A stretch of DNA of 9,782 bases from CAZJAD01 sp964543855 (GTDB lineage: Bacteria; Electryoneota; RPQS01; DYHQ01). Below, piece by piece: positions 1 to 6,591 of the stretch. Position 1 is the stretch's first letter. Every line of letters starts with the position of its first letter. The DNA is taken from the NCBI GenBank assembly GCA_964543855.1, contig CAZJAD010000085.1:1-9782 (forward strand). Direction: 5' to 3'. The position numbers and the translations under genes were made by a program. Under the pieces are notes generated by a model, which did no database searches, was not told where the DNA came from, and saw only the letters and a list, made by a program, of their open reading frames with translations.

Positions 1-1
1 G

Positions 2-64
2 GTGATCGGCCTAAGGCACGAGCGGTCGGGGATGCCCTTTGCTGTTTCAGGATTTTCATTATGA
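2..64 (+). CDS. C-terminal tail of an unidentified upstream gene (partial)
   Basis: From base 2 a frame reads open for 20 codons and ends with TGA at 62-64. The visible residues end ...SGMPFAVSGFSL. The stop overlaps the methyltransferase start codon at 61-63 in the classic ATGA arrangement, which usually marks translationally coupled genes in one operon. That junction is the main reason to believe the frame is real. The tail is too short to assign a family. The frame of the methyltransferase itself is also open back to base 1, so a longer methyltransferase starting outside the window is a formal alternative, but the RBS at 49-52 argues against it. Confidence 0.45.
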   Translation: MIGLRHERSGMPFAVSGFSL

Positions 65-738
65 GCCAGAGCACGCATGATTTTGGAGCGAGTGCCGAGG
101 GATATGACGATTGGTTCCGGTCGCCGATAGGGCGGGTGTGCGACAAGCTCGAGAAGCGGAGCCTGGCCCGTGCGTTGCCGGAAGTCAAACCGGGCGCGTG
201 CCTCTTAGATGCAGGCTGCGGAACCGGGCACTTCAGCGCCTTTTTTGCCGAGCAGGGCTTTGAAGTTGTCGGCGTGGATATCTCCCGGAATATGATCGAC
301 GCAGCACGGTCCAAGCAGATTCCACAGACAAGCTTCGCCGTTGCTGGCATCACCGCTTTGCCCTTTGAGGACGAGTCCTTTGATATCGTTGCCGCTGTTA
401 CGGTCGTGGAGTTTCTTGTGGAACCTGAGAAGGCGCGCGACGAGATGGTGCGATGCCTGCGACCGGGCGGCACGCTGATTGTCGCTGCTTTGAACGAGTC
501 GTCTCCGTTAGCACGCCAGCGGCGCTGGAAAGAGAGCCCGACCTTCCGGAATGTCCGGCTCTTCAACGAGGAAAGGCTGCGGCAATTCTTAGGGAATCTG
601 CGAGAAGTCGAAGTCGAGACGAGCACTTTCGTGCCGTCTATCTACGAACTTCTGTGGATGCATCCGCTGTTGGAATATCTCGGGAGGAAGTTCAGGTGGG
701 GCTGGGGGAACTTCCTCGTGGGCAAAGCAAGACGATGA
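61..738 (+). CDS. Class I SAM-dependent methyltransferase (Methyltransf_11-like)
   Basis: This 225-residue cytoplasmic protein is predicted to transfer a methyl group from S-adenosylmethionine; the acceptor cannot be told from sequence. The Rossmann motifs are clear: motif I LLDAGCGTG at about residues 48-56, the acidic residue closing strand 2 at Asp73 (VVGVDIS), the PFEDESFDIV segment at 101-110, and LRPGGTLIV at 133-141 (post-motif III). Length and motif order fit the UbiE/Methyltransf_11 group, but nothing points specifically to quinone methylation. The ATG at 61 is preceded by AGGA at 49-52 with an 8-base spacer, and it overlaps the stop of an upstream gene (ATGA), which suggests it is the last gene of an operon entering from the left. 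It is convergent with the TPR gene, with only 24 bases between the two stop codons. Confidence 0.88.
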   Translation: MSQSTHDFGASAEGYDDWFRSPIGRVCDKLEKRSLARALPEVKPGACLLDAGCGTGHFSAFFAEQGFEVVGVDISRNMIDAARSKQIPQTSFAVAGITALPFEDESFDIVAAVTVVEFLVEPEKARDEMVRCLRPGGTLIVAALNESSPLARQRRWKESPTFRNVRLFNEERLRQFLGNLREVEVETSTFVPSIYELLWMHPLLEYLGRKFRWGWGNFLVGKARR

Positions 739-762
739 AAGTGGAGTCCGAGGTGTCGGCAG

Positions 763-3468
763 TCAGCGCTTCAGAACGGATTTGAGTAGCTGAAGCTGCC
801 ATTCGGGCCACTGATGGACAGATTCGTAATCCGCGAGTCTCGGGGAATAGACCCAAACGGGTTGGGGGTGCTTCGAGGCTTTGCGCAGCTCACTCGCGAG
901 CGCTTTGGCTTCATCCGAGCGGCCCATCGCTTTCAACGCTTCCAATTTCAGAATCTTCGCCAAGTCGTCGTGCGGCGCCAATTCCAGAGCCTCATCATAG
1001 CGGCGAAGCGCCTCTGACCACCGTCCCCCCAACGCATCCAGCCAGCCGGAAAATGTGATCACATCGTGACCTGAGGGATCCAGGAGCTGCGCCTCGGTGA
1101 TTTCGCGCCGGGCCTGCACCGTGTCACCTCCCTGCAGCAGGAAGCGGGCGTAGTCGAGACGAAGAGCGACAATGCCGGTGCGCCGCGCGAGGGCCGCGCG
1201 GAAATAGTCGTGCGCCAGCTCGCGTTTGCCGCCGTCTCCCAGAGCGACCGCCATTCCCCAGAGCGCGTCGCTATGGTCACTTTGATAGTCCAGCACTTTG
1301 GAGAAATAGCGAGCCGCTTGGTCATAATCCCCCGCGCGTGAAAAGGCTCTGCCGAGCTCCAGGCGGAGGTTCGAAGGCTCGCGCGACTCGAGTTTCGGAA
1401 GGCCCCTCAGAAGGAGCTGGCACGCCTCTTTCTTGTCCCCCGACTGATGGAAGTGCGCCTCCGCGAGCCGGATGTAGGTTTTGCTTCGTGTCGGGTGGCG
1501 AATCTGCAGGTTTTCGGCGAAAGCCACGGCCATCTTGTGATGACCCAGGATTGAATGGATATGTGAGAGAATCGCGAGGACCGACAGGGCGGTTCGGTCG
1601 TGGTCGTAGGCTTTCTGTCCCATTGTGAGCGCATCTTCAGCGCGGCCTTTTTCGACCAGATCCTGCGCGGCATTGACGAGTCCGATGACATAGTAAGGCT
1701 TGTCATCGTCGATTGCCATGAAATCCTCGACTACGCGGACAAGCGCCGTGTCCATCTCGAAGAGGCGCTCGCGGACGATCTCGCGGGTATCGTAGCGATT
1801 GCGTCTCGGCGACCAGTACGCGTTGGCTCCTTCGGCGAAATACTCCCAAACGCTCGACCCCTGATAGCGACTCATGAAGGTTGGCGTGCCTCCCCTTTCG
1901 CGCACTTTGGCCCGGCGATAAGTGTCCTGAATCTCGTTCGTTTCGTCGGGAGTTAAAACGCTGTGGACTTGATGCGTCAGTTCATGCAGCACCGTGTTGT
2001 AGCTTCGATAGATGGTGCGCTCGACATCCTCAATGCCGGTGACCGTATTGAAACCACCACAACCTCGCACATCATCCCAGAGGCGTGAGTCGTATGAGAT
2101 GCGCAAGTCCTTCAGCGTCTCGAGACTGGGACATTCGGAGAGTTTTTCATAGAGGGGCTTGATGTAGTAAGTGCAACCGCTCTCGACGAGCACGGGCACA
2201 AAAGTCTTCCAAGGAGCAATCGAGAGCGCGACTTGTTTGCGGTGGCGCGGCGACAGACTGCTCCAGTTCACGACAAACTCGGCGATATGCGGAATGTAGG
2301 GAGTTGTTTGCGCTTGGAAGGCTCGCCAATCCTCATCACGATAGATGTTCACCTTCATCCGCTTGCCTTCCATGGCTTTGGCGTAGCCGTTGTGGGCGCG
2401 GCCCCAATCGGGGCATATCGTTAGCGCACTTTCGAAATAGTGCCTCGCTTCTTCAAAATCCCCCCGTATCCAGCCGATCGAAGCGAGTAGAACTGGTGGT
2501 TCAATCCATTGCGGATGCGCTGCACACATGCTGCGGAGCGCCGTCTCTGCCGCGTTCATGTTGCCTGTCTGGAGGAGCTGTTTTGCGTCCGCGAGAGCTT
2601 TTTGGCCCGCGCTATCTGCGAAAATCTGCGGATACTCCTCTTCGAGCTGCGTGTAGTTCGACCGCGCAAATCCGTTGCCGAGATAATAGTGCGCCTGTTC
2701 GTTGTAGGGGTTCAGTTCGAGTGTCTTCTCCAAGATGCGCGTGACTTCCTGTATGCGACCGAGGCGAATCAGCGGTCGACAGAGCGCAAAGAGCAATCCA
2801 TCACTGAAAGTCTGGCTGTTGATGATGGCGACGAGCGTATCCAGAGCGTCTTGGTCGTCGCCGAGTTTGGATTTCACACCGGACAGACCGATGACAGCCC
2901 GCGCTTGCCAGCGCGAGTCGGGAGCTTTTTCGATGGCACGGTCATAGTAGTACGCGGCGCTGTCGTAGCTCAGCAACTGGTAGTGAAGCGTTGCGCGCGC
3001 CAGGAGTGCCGGCATGAAGTCCGGGTCTTCGGCGAGGAGACGCAAGCTCAGGTTGTCGAGCTCGGGCAGATTCTCCTGCACCAGAAGAAGTCGAAACTGG
3101 AGCCATCGAAAGCTCTCCGCGCGCGGGTTTCGCTCGAGACCTTGCCGAATGACCTGTTCGGCATCCGTGAAATTGTACTGTTTCAGATGAATCTGGGCCA
3201 CGATGGCGTCGGCGGCTTCGGGAGATTCCGGGCGGAGCTGCGCGGCGAGCCCGGCTGCTTCGTCCAAGTAGCCAAGCCGGAGCGCAATATCAGCGCGGTC
3301 GCGAAGGGAAGTGGCCGAGTCCGTTCGGAGATACTCGAGACCGGCATGGACGGCGTTGATCTTGAGCAGAAGCCCGGGCTCGGAGAGCGGTTCCAGCTGA
3401 GCGGCGGCAGTGCTCACTCGCCATGTTGCGATGGACAGTACACAGACAGCAAGTAACGGTAATCTCAT
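763..3468 (-). CDS. Exported TPR protein with an embedded gluzincin-like (HExxH) metalloprotease domain
   Basis: This protein has about 901 residues. It starts with a signal peptide (MRLPLLAVCVLSIATW, then ...STAAAQ as a likely cleavage site), so it should act outside the cytoplasm, probably in the periplasm. Residues ~35-365 are TPR-like helical repeats, with typical spacings such as ATLHYQLLSYDSAAYYYDRAI and GDFEEARHYFESALTICPDW. The middle contains HELTHQVH at about 495-502 and, some 40 residues later, EYFAEGANAYW at ~542-552. The HExxH plus downstream E-x-x-x/AE pattern fits zinc ligands His495, His499 and a glutamate around 542-545, with Glu496 as the general base, as in gluzincins. TPR-like repeats resume from ~595 to the end. 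The ATG at 3468 is chosen because GGAG (3475-3478) lies 6 bases upstream and it begins the signal peptide directly; a TTG 18 bases upstream lacks an RBS. It follows the DprA-like gene by 45 bases on the same strand, possibly as an operon. The substrate is unknown. TPR and exported calls are strong; active protease is inference. Confidence 0.85.
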   Translation of the reverse strand: MRLPLLAVCVLSIATWRVSTAAAQLEPLSEPGLLLKINAVHAGLEYLRTDSATSLRDRADIALRLGYLDEAAGLAAQLRPESPEAADAIVAQIHLKQYNFTDAEQVIRQGLERNPRAESFRWLQFRLLLVQENLPELDNLSLRLLAEDPDFMPALLARATLHYQLLSYDSAAYYYDRAIEKAPDSRWQARAVIGLSGVKSKLGDDQDALDTLVAIINSQTFSDGLLFALCRPLIRLGRIQEVTRILEKTLELNPYNEQAHYYLGNGFARSNYTQLEEEYPQIFADSAGQKALADAKQLLQTGNMNAAETALRSMCAAHPQWIEPPVLLASIGWIRGDFEEARHYFESALTICPDWGRAHNGYAKAMEGKRMKVNIYRDEDWRAFQAQTTPYIPHIAEFVVNWSSLSPRHRKQVALSIAPWKTFVPVLVESGCTYYIKPLYEKLSECPSLETLKDLRISYDSRLWDDVRGCGGFNTVTGIEDVERTIYRSYNTVLHELTHQVHSVLTPDETNEIQDTYRRAKVRERGGTPTFMSRYQGSSVWEYFAEGANAYWSPRRNRYDTREIVRERLFEMDTALVRVVEDFMAIDDDKPYYVIGLVNAAQDLVEKGRAEDALTMGQKAYDHDRTALSVLAILSHIHSILGHHKMAVAFAENLQIRHPTRSKTYIRLAEAHFHQSGDKKEACQLLLRGLPKLESREPSNLRLELGRAFSRAGDYDQAARYFSKVLDYQSDHSDALWGMAVALGDGGKRELAHDYFRAALARRTGIVALRLDYARFLLQGGDTVQARREITEAQLLDPSGHDVITFSGWLDALGGRWSEALRRYDEALELAPHDDLAKILKLEALKAMGRSDEAKALASELRKASKHPQPVWVYSPRLADYESVHQWPEWQLQLLKSVLKR

Positions 3469-3474
3469 AAGAAT

Positions 3475-3478
3475 CTCC
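3475..3478 (-). promoter_or_regulatory. Ribosome binding site deciding the start of the TPR-protease gene
   Basis: GGAG on the minus strand lies 6 bases before the ATG at 3468. It would fall inside the coding sequence if the in-frame TTG at 3486 were used, so it favours the ATG. Confidence 0.6.
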
Positions 3479-3513
3479 AAGAGCAAGGAGGCACGAGTTT
3501 GCGAGAAAGGCAG

Positions 3514-4461
3514 CTAAACTCCAAGCCTCTCCGGGATTTCATTCCAGCACAAGACGGGGAAGGGACTGCTCTTTTGGAGGGCGTCGGCTTCCTGCTTTGT
3601 GAAAACAAAGACCAGCCCATCGTCCCGACCAAATAGGTTCAAATCCAAATCTCCGCGCAAGCGCCACTCTTTTTCCACTCGCCAATCGTTCTCGCCGTGG
3701 CCGGAATTCTGAAAGAACGGCTTGTCGTGGTCGCCCAGGAGTTCATACTGGTAGTCGTCCCCGTAAATGACGGGTCGTGCTCCGAGCGATTCGAGCTTTC
3801 GCCGGTTTAGCGCAATGCCGTAGGGTTCGAAAGTCCAGCGCACGAGGCTCGGACGCCATTTCACGAGGCGGGCCAGCTCCGAAGGCGGACATGCGGTCAG
3901 CGACACGAGCCGCTCTTCGCCGCGAATGAGCCGCTTCGACGCTCTGAGGCAACGCTCTGCGACGATGCGGCTCAGCGTGTGAAAAGCGCTTCGGGGATAA
4001 CCCTGTTCTCCATGCTCGAAAGCCGCATAGAACTCAGCTTTCGTCTCACCAGGCCAGGGGTCGGCGGTCGAGGTCGTCCAGTGTGTCAAGTCGTCCCACG
4101 GCAGCTTTTCTGATTCCGAAGCTACTGCCGCTAATTTCGGCCGGAAGGATCGGCGCGCGGCTCTCTTGTAGGAAACATTGAACCGGTCATCGACCTTGCT
4201 CGGCGTGAAGCAGGCGCGCTCAATCATCGTGGCGAGATTCCCTCCAGGCCGAATGGAAACCGGAACAAGTGTATCGGCGAGCGCGACAATCCAGGAATCG
4301 CGCTCAGGCAGATTGTCGACCGGCTCCGGTGTCTGCGGCTTTCCTTCGGGGAAAATGAAGAGCGTTCTTGCAGTGTCGAGGCTGAAGTCGCGAGCGATCT
4401 TGTCGGCTGTCTCCGGTATGTTGCGGCGTGGCACATCCGGGATCACAACGATGAGCCTTCC
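3514..4461 (-). CDS. DprA/SLOG-like Rossmann protein with unassigned C-terminal domain (5' end lost in gap)
   Basis: 315 residues are visible; the N-terminus is hidden by the run of N. The first ~90 visible residues resemble the second half of a DprA/Smf-type (SLOG superfamily) Rossmann fold: a strand RLIVVIPDV, then LFIFPEGKPQTP, then RDSWIVALADTLVPVSI, then RPGGNLATMI. In DprA the corresponding order is a PPG-type loop, RNRIIAGLSD..V.VVEA and a SGSLITA-like motif. This is pattern recognition and is not proven. The C-terminal half contains YGIALNRRKLESLGARPVIYG and VEKEWRLRGDL, which recall DUF2971-like proteins, where YGI...P..Y and EWR segments recur; I hold that only as a possibility. No signal peptide or membrane segment is visible, so it is probably cytoplasmic. 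It ends 45 bases before the TPR-protease gene on the same strand. Reading straight through 100 N gives an ATG at 4647, but that codon abuts the T-tract of the neighbouring terminator, so the real start is probably in the gap. Confidence 0.65.
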   Translation of the reverse strand, partial: GRLIVVIPDVPRRNIPETADKIARDFSLDTARTLFIFPEGKPQTPEPVDNLPERDSWIVALADTLVPVSIRPGGNLATMIERACFTPSKVDDRFNVSYKRAARRSFRPKLAAVASESEKLPWDDLTHWTTSTADPWPGETKAEFYAAFEHGEQGYPRSAFHTLSRIVAERCLRASKRLIRGEERLVSLTACPPSELARLVKWRPSLVRWTFEPYGIALNRRKLESLGARPVIYGDDYQYELLGDHDKPFFQNSGHGENDWRVEKEWRLRGDLDLNLFGRDDGLVFVFTKQEADALQKSSPFPVLCWNEIPERLGV

Positions 4462-4561
4462 NNNNNNNNNNNNNNNNNNNNNNNNNNNNNNNNNNNNNNN
4501 NNNNNNNNNNNNNNNNNNNNNNNNNNNNNNNNNNNNNNNNNNNNNNNNNNNNNNNNNNNNN
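4462..4561. other. Assembly gap (100 N)
   Basis: Exactly 100 consecutive N bases are present. A round 100 is a common placeholder for a scaffold gap of unknown size, so reading frame and spacing across it cannot be trusted. It removes the beginning of the DprA/SLOG-like gene. Confidence 0.98.
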
Positions 4562-4568
4562 CACCTCC
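4562..4568 (-). promoter_or_regulatory. Strong Shine-Dalgarno (GGAGGTG) abutting the gap
   Basis: The minus strand reads GGAGGTG right at the gap edge, a near-ideal anti-16S match. A start codon 5-9 bases downstream would fall within the N run and would be the natural start of the DprA/SLOG-like gene. An alternative is that the overlapping ATG at 4568-4570 is itself the start, but it has no RBS of its own. Confidence 0.5.
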
Positions 4569-4574
4569 ATTCTA

Positions 4575-4603
4575 AAGATACGATTACAGAGCTATAAGAG
4601 CAA
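4575..4603 (-). promoter_or_regulatory. Candidate sigma70-type promoter for the DprA/SLOG-like gene
   Basis: On the minus strand TTGCTC (4598-4603) and TATCTT (4575-4580) are separated by 17 bases. The matches are modest (3/6 and 4/6), and the implied transcript would begin almost at the Shine-Dalgarno, so this is only a weak candidate. It lies just beyond the HDOD terminator, where a new transcription unit would be expected to start. Confidence 0.25.
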
Positions 4604-4647
4604 ATCGCCGTGATGAGTGAAGCGCCGATGTCGAAATCAGCAGGCAT

Positions 4648-4671
4648 AAAAAAAGCGACCTTGCGGCCGCT
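4648..4671 (-). terminator. Rho-independent terminator of the cheW-HDOD unit
   Basis: Reading the minus strand after the HDOD stop codon, AGCGGCC pairs with GGTCGCT (7 pairs including one G-T wobble) around a GCAA tetraloop of the stable GNRA class, followed directly by a run of seven T. It starts about 30 bases past the stop at 4701. It should end the transcript before the DprA/SLOG-like gene, separating the two - strand units. Confidence 0.85.
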
Positions 4672-4700
4672 TCCTCAGGAAAGCTGCAGTATGTACCTGT

Positions 4701-5654
4701 TTATGGCTCGAGAGCGATACTGACAAACTCCCGTGCGCGGTCGACATTGTCCTTGAGCTCGTACATGAATTGCTTGACATCCCAGTCTTTGATTTCAGGT
4801 TGTACTTCGCTCAGAATTTTCCAGGCCGGATCGTTGGCAACCGATGGGTCTGCCTTGTCTCCAGAGAAGCCGACGCCCGCATGTTTACAGAAGAGGTCAG
4901 CCAGGCGGATGAGCGCCACCAGTTGCCGATTCTCGCCAGCGTCGACTTCGGGGTTGTGATGATGGGAAATCACATCACAGATGCTTCTGGGCAGGCTCCA
5001 CATTTCGGCGAGCCACGCGCCCAGTTCAGCGTGATTGACTCCCAGCACATGATCCTCGGCTTCGATCATCGAGATGTTCTCGCTGTGGGACCGCTTCAGA
5101 GCTTCCATGAAATCATCGTGAAAATACTGATCAAGGATAATCTTGCCGAGGTCATGCAGCAACCCCGCGGTAAAGGCCTCGGTGTTGCGGCGAAGCTTGA
5201 GATGTCCTGAGATTGCACGGGCCAGCTCGCCGCATCCGGCCGAATGTACCCAGAAAGCCTTTCGATCGAAGGTCGGCTGGCCGACCTTCACGGGAAAAGC
5301 ACGAAAGACCGAAATGCAGTGGACCAGGTTAATGAGCTCGCGCATTCCGAGAACGACCAGGGCTGTATTGAGGGACTCGACATGTCGCGACATCCCGTAG
5401 AAGGCGGAGTTCGCCACGCGGAGAATCTTGGCTGTCAGCGCGGGATCGTTGTGGATGATACGGACAAGTTCCGTCATGGCCGTCACCGGATTGGCCGCCA
5501 ACCTGGACACTTCGATGGCTACCGAAGGCAGTGTCGGCAGATCACCCGCCCTTCCGATGGCTTCGGTCACTCGGTCAAGGCTCGCGGCCAAATGGCCTGA
5601 GTGGGGCTGGGATGATGGAACGTGCACCGTTTTGGAAGATGTTTGGGAAGACAT
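4701..5654 (-). CDS. HDOD-domain signalling protein
   Basis: This protein of about 317 residues has a Ser/Thr/Gln-rich N-terminal ~25 residues and then a full HDOD domain. Recognisable segments, in order, are LPTLPSVAIEV (~40-50), IIHNDPALTAKILRVANSAF (~66-85), FWVHSAGCGELAR (~134-146), GLLHDLGKIIL (~164-174), NHAELGAWLAEMWSLP (~207-222) and ISHHHNPEV (~229-237). HDOD proteins are HD-superfamily members usually acting as regulatory or scaffold modules in chemotaxis, c-di-GMP and stress signalling rather than as proven enzymes. Here the HD-type histidines and the HD pair (~167-168) are retained. No membrane segments are seen, so it is probably cytoplasmic. The ATG at 5654 is preceded by GAGGG (5663-5667) with an 8-base spacer; a GTG 24 bases upstream is less likely because this RBS would be internal. 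It follows the CheW gene by 32 bases and ends at a strong terminator. Confidence 0.92.
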   Translation of the reverse strand: MSSQTSSKTVHVPSSQPHSGHLAASLDRVTEAIGRAGDLPTLPSVAIEVSRLAANPVTAMTELVRIIHNDPALTAKILRVANSAFYGMSRHVESLNTALVVLGMRELINLVHCISVFRAFPVKVGQPTFDRKAFWVHSAGCGELARAISGHLKLRRNTEAFTAGLLHDLGKIILDQYFHDDFMEALKRSHSENISMIEAEDHVLGVNHAELGAWLAEMWSLPRSICDVISHHHNPEVDAGENRQLVALIRLADLFCKHAGVGFSGDKADPSVANDPAWKILSEVQPEIKDWDVKQFMYELKDNVDRAREFVSIALEP

Positions 5655-5686
5655 AGAGAGAACCCTCAGATTGTACACTTGAGAAG

Positions 5687-6151
5687 TCAGGTCAGCGAGG
5701 CTCCATCAGACCCTTCGGTTAATCTCTCGAAATCAGGCAACAACAGATTTCCTTTGCGATCGGCGATCACCGCTCGAATATAATTCGGGAACCCGTCTGT
5801 CGGAGGCTGGATGGCGCCGGGTGGTAGCTTCTGGACTTCGCTCAGCTTGTCAACCAGCAGGCCCACAGGGCCGTTCTTCGTTTCGAAAATGAGAACGCGC
5901 GTATCGTCGTCCAAGGGGCGAGCGGGCATCCCGAGCCGGCGGCGCATGCTGATCACCGGCATCCGCGAGTGCCGGAAGTACATTTCCCCTTCCACAGAAG
6001 CAGGCAGGTCCGGCGTCGGGATAATGGGGAGCGGCGAGCTGATGGCCTCGATGTCTTCGACATCCGCTGCGAAGGACTCGGTGCCCAACTCGAAGCACAC
6101 GACGCGCAGCTCACTCCGTTTGGCGGGGAGAGTACGGGTCAAACAACTCAT
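5687..6151 (-). CDS. CheW-domain protein
   Basis: This 154-residue single-domain protein has the length and order of a CheW fold: CFELGTESFAADVEDIEAI (~19-37), a middle stretch with GEMYFRHSRMPVISMRRRLG (~55-74), RVLIFETKNGPVGLLVDKL (~85-103) and a closing strand pair around IRAVIADRKGNLLLPDFERL (~125-144). CheW proteins couple receptors to CheA kinases. No CheA, CheR, CheB or receptor gene is visible here, so whether it serves motility, a pilus pathway or another signalling array is unknown. The canonical RG-x-x-x-P turn reads as FRHSRMPVISM, a small departure from classic CheW. The ATG at 6151 has AAGGA (6159-6163) 7 bases upstream; a TTG 42 bases further upstream has no comparable support. 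It is followed at once by the HDOD gene. Confidence 0.9.
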   Translation of the reverse strand: MSCLTRTLPAKRSELRVVCFELGTESFAADVEDIEAISSPLPIIPTPDLPASVEGEMYFRHSRMPVISMRRRLGMPARPLDDDTRVLIFETKNGPVGLLVDKLSEVQKLPPGAIQPPTDGFPNYIRAVIADRKGNLLLPDFERLTEGSDGASLT

Positions 6152-6254
6152 GGGACTATCCTTGTGCAAGGCTATGTGAGATCGTATAGACAACCGGGTG
6201 GGTCAATGATCACCTCGGCAACCTTTTACGAACCCGGCGGCGGTTGCGAGGGCG
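6152..6254 (-). promoter_or_regulatory. 103-base spacer between the XRE gene and cheW
   Basis: I see no terminator hairpin here. The minus strand contains TTGACC followed by TACGAT, but only 14 bases apart, which is too close for a good sigma70 promoter. The spacer therefore neither proves nor excludes a separate promoter for cheW-HDOD; read-through from the XRE gene is possible. Confidence 0.25.
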
Positions 6255-6449
6255 TCAAGTTACTTTGGTCTTCTTCTCCAGATTGGCCAGGAGCCTTAAG
6301 GCGATGCGATTGGGCTGAGATTTACCGTTTTCCCAGCGGTTTACGGTGGAAAAGGTCACGCCGATCATGTGGGCAAAATCTTCCTGAGTCAGTTGCAGGC
6401 GTCGCCGCAGTTCGCGAATCTGCTGTGGGGCCATCGTTAACCGTTCCAA
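6255..6449 (-). CDS. Small XRE/Cro-type helix-turn-helix regulator (TTG start)
   Basis: This 64-residue protein consists almost only of one HTH_3 domain: IRELRRRLQLTQEDFAHMIG followed by VTFSTVNRWENGKSQPNRIA. The LTQEDFA helix and the STVNRWENGK recognition helix plus turn are textbook XRE features. It should bind DNA as a dimer in the cytoplasm. Stand-alone HTHs of this size occur as regulators and as antitoxins; no toxin gene flanks it. The start is chosen as TTG at 6449 because GGAGG (6458-6462) sits 8 bases upstream, whereas the in-frame ATG at 6434 would be 23 bases away with only a weak GGA nearby. It is divergent from dapF and lies upstream of cheW on the same strand. Confidence 0.85.
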   Translation of the reverse strand: MERLTMAPQQIRELRRRLQLTQEDFAHMIGVTFSTVNRWENGKSQPNRIALRLLANLEKKTKVT

Positions 6450-6457
6450 GAGTTTAG

Positions 6458-6462
6458 CCTCC
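6458..6462 (-). promoter_or_regulatory. Ribosome binding site that supports the TTG start of the XRE gene
   Basis: GGAGG on the minus strand is 8 bases before TTG at 6449. It is the strongest RBS signal in the vicinity and is badly placed for the ATG at 6434. Confidence 0.6.
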
Positions 6463-6478
6463 GGGTTTCTTATCGTGT

Positions 6479-6507
6479 GAAATAGAATTCTCGATAGGTT
6501 TGCGCAA
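6479..6507 (-). promoter_or_regulatory. Weak candidate promoter for the XRE gene
   Basis: On the minus strand TTGCGC (6502-6507) and TATTTC (6479-6484) are 17 bases apart. Each matches only three consensus positions. The implied start near 6472 would lie within the inverted-repeat copy at 6467-6475. Confidence 0.22.
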
Positions 6508-6529
6508 ATGCTGTGCCCTTTGCCAAGAA

Positions 6530-6549
6530 GGCTGCCCGCGCGGACAGCC
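6530..6549. repeat. 20-base GC-rich near-perfect palindrome
   Basis: GGCTGCCCGC is followed immediately by GCGGACAGCC; the arms are inverse copies with one mismatch. It sits midway between the divergent XRE and dapF promoters. There is no T-tract on either side and no gene ends here, so a terminator is unlikely. A dimer-binding operator or a structural element is more plausible. Confidence 0.5.
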
Positions 6550-6561
6550 GGAAGATTCTGC

Positions 6562-6591
6562 TTGCAACAGTCCCGTAATAAATGCTATATT
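6562..6591 (+). promoter_or_regulatory. Candidate promoter for dapF and the phosphatase gene
   Basis: TTGCAA (6562-6567, 4/6 match) and TATATT (6586-6591, 4/6 match) are separated by 18 bases, in the AT-rich part of the intergenic region. The implied start near 6598 leaves a leader of about 57 bases. A second AT-rich block around 6630-6640 lacks a -35 partner. Confidence 0.4.

Noticed and set aside
2509..3456. 315-codon open frame on the plus strand opposite the TPR-protease gene
   Set aside because: It lies wholly inside the TPR array coded on the minus strand, starts inside it without a convincing RBS and shows no domain.
3466..3486. TTG at 3486 as the start of the TPR-protease gene
   Set aside because: It has no RBS, and the GGAG that serves the ATG at 3468 would be internal; the signal peptide begins naturally at the ATG.
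6149..6193. TTG at 6193 as the start of the CheW gene
   Set aside because: The added 14 residues are not part of the CheW fold, and the ATG at 6151 has AAGGA at good spacing.
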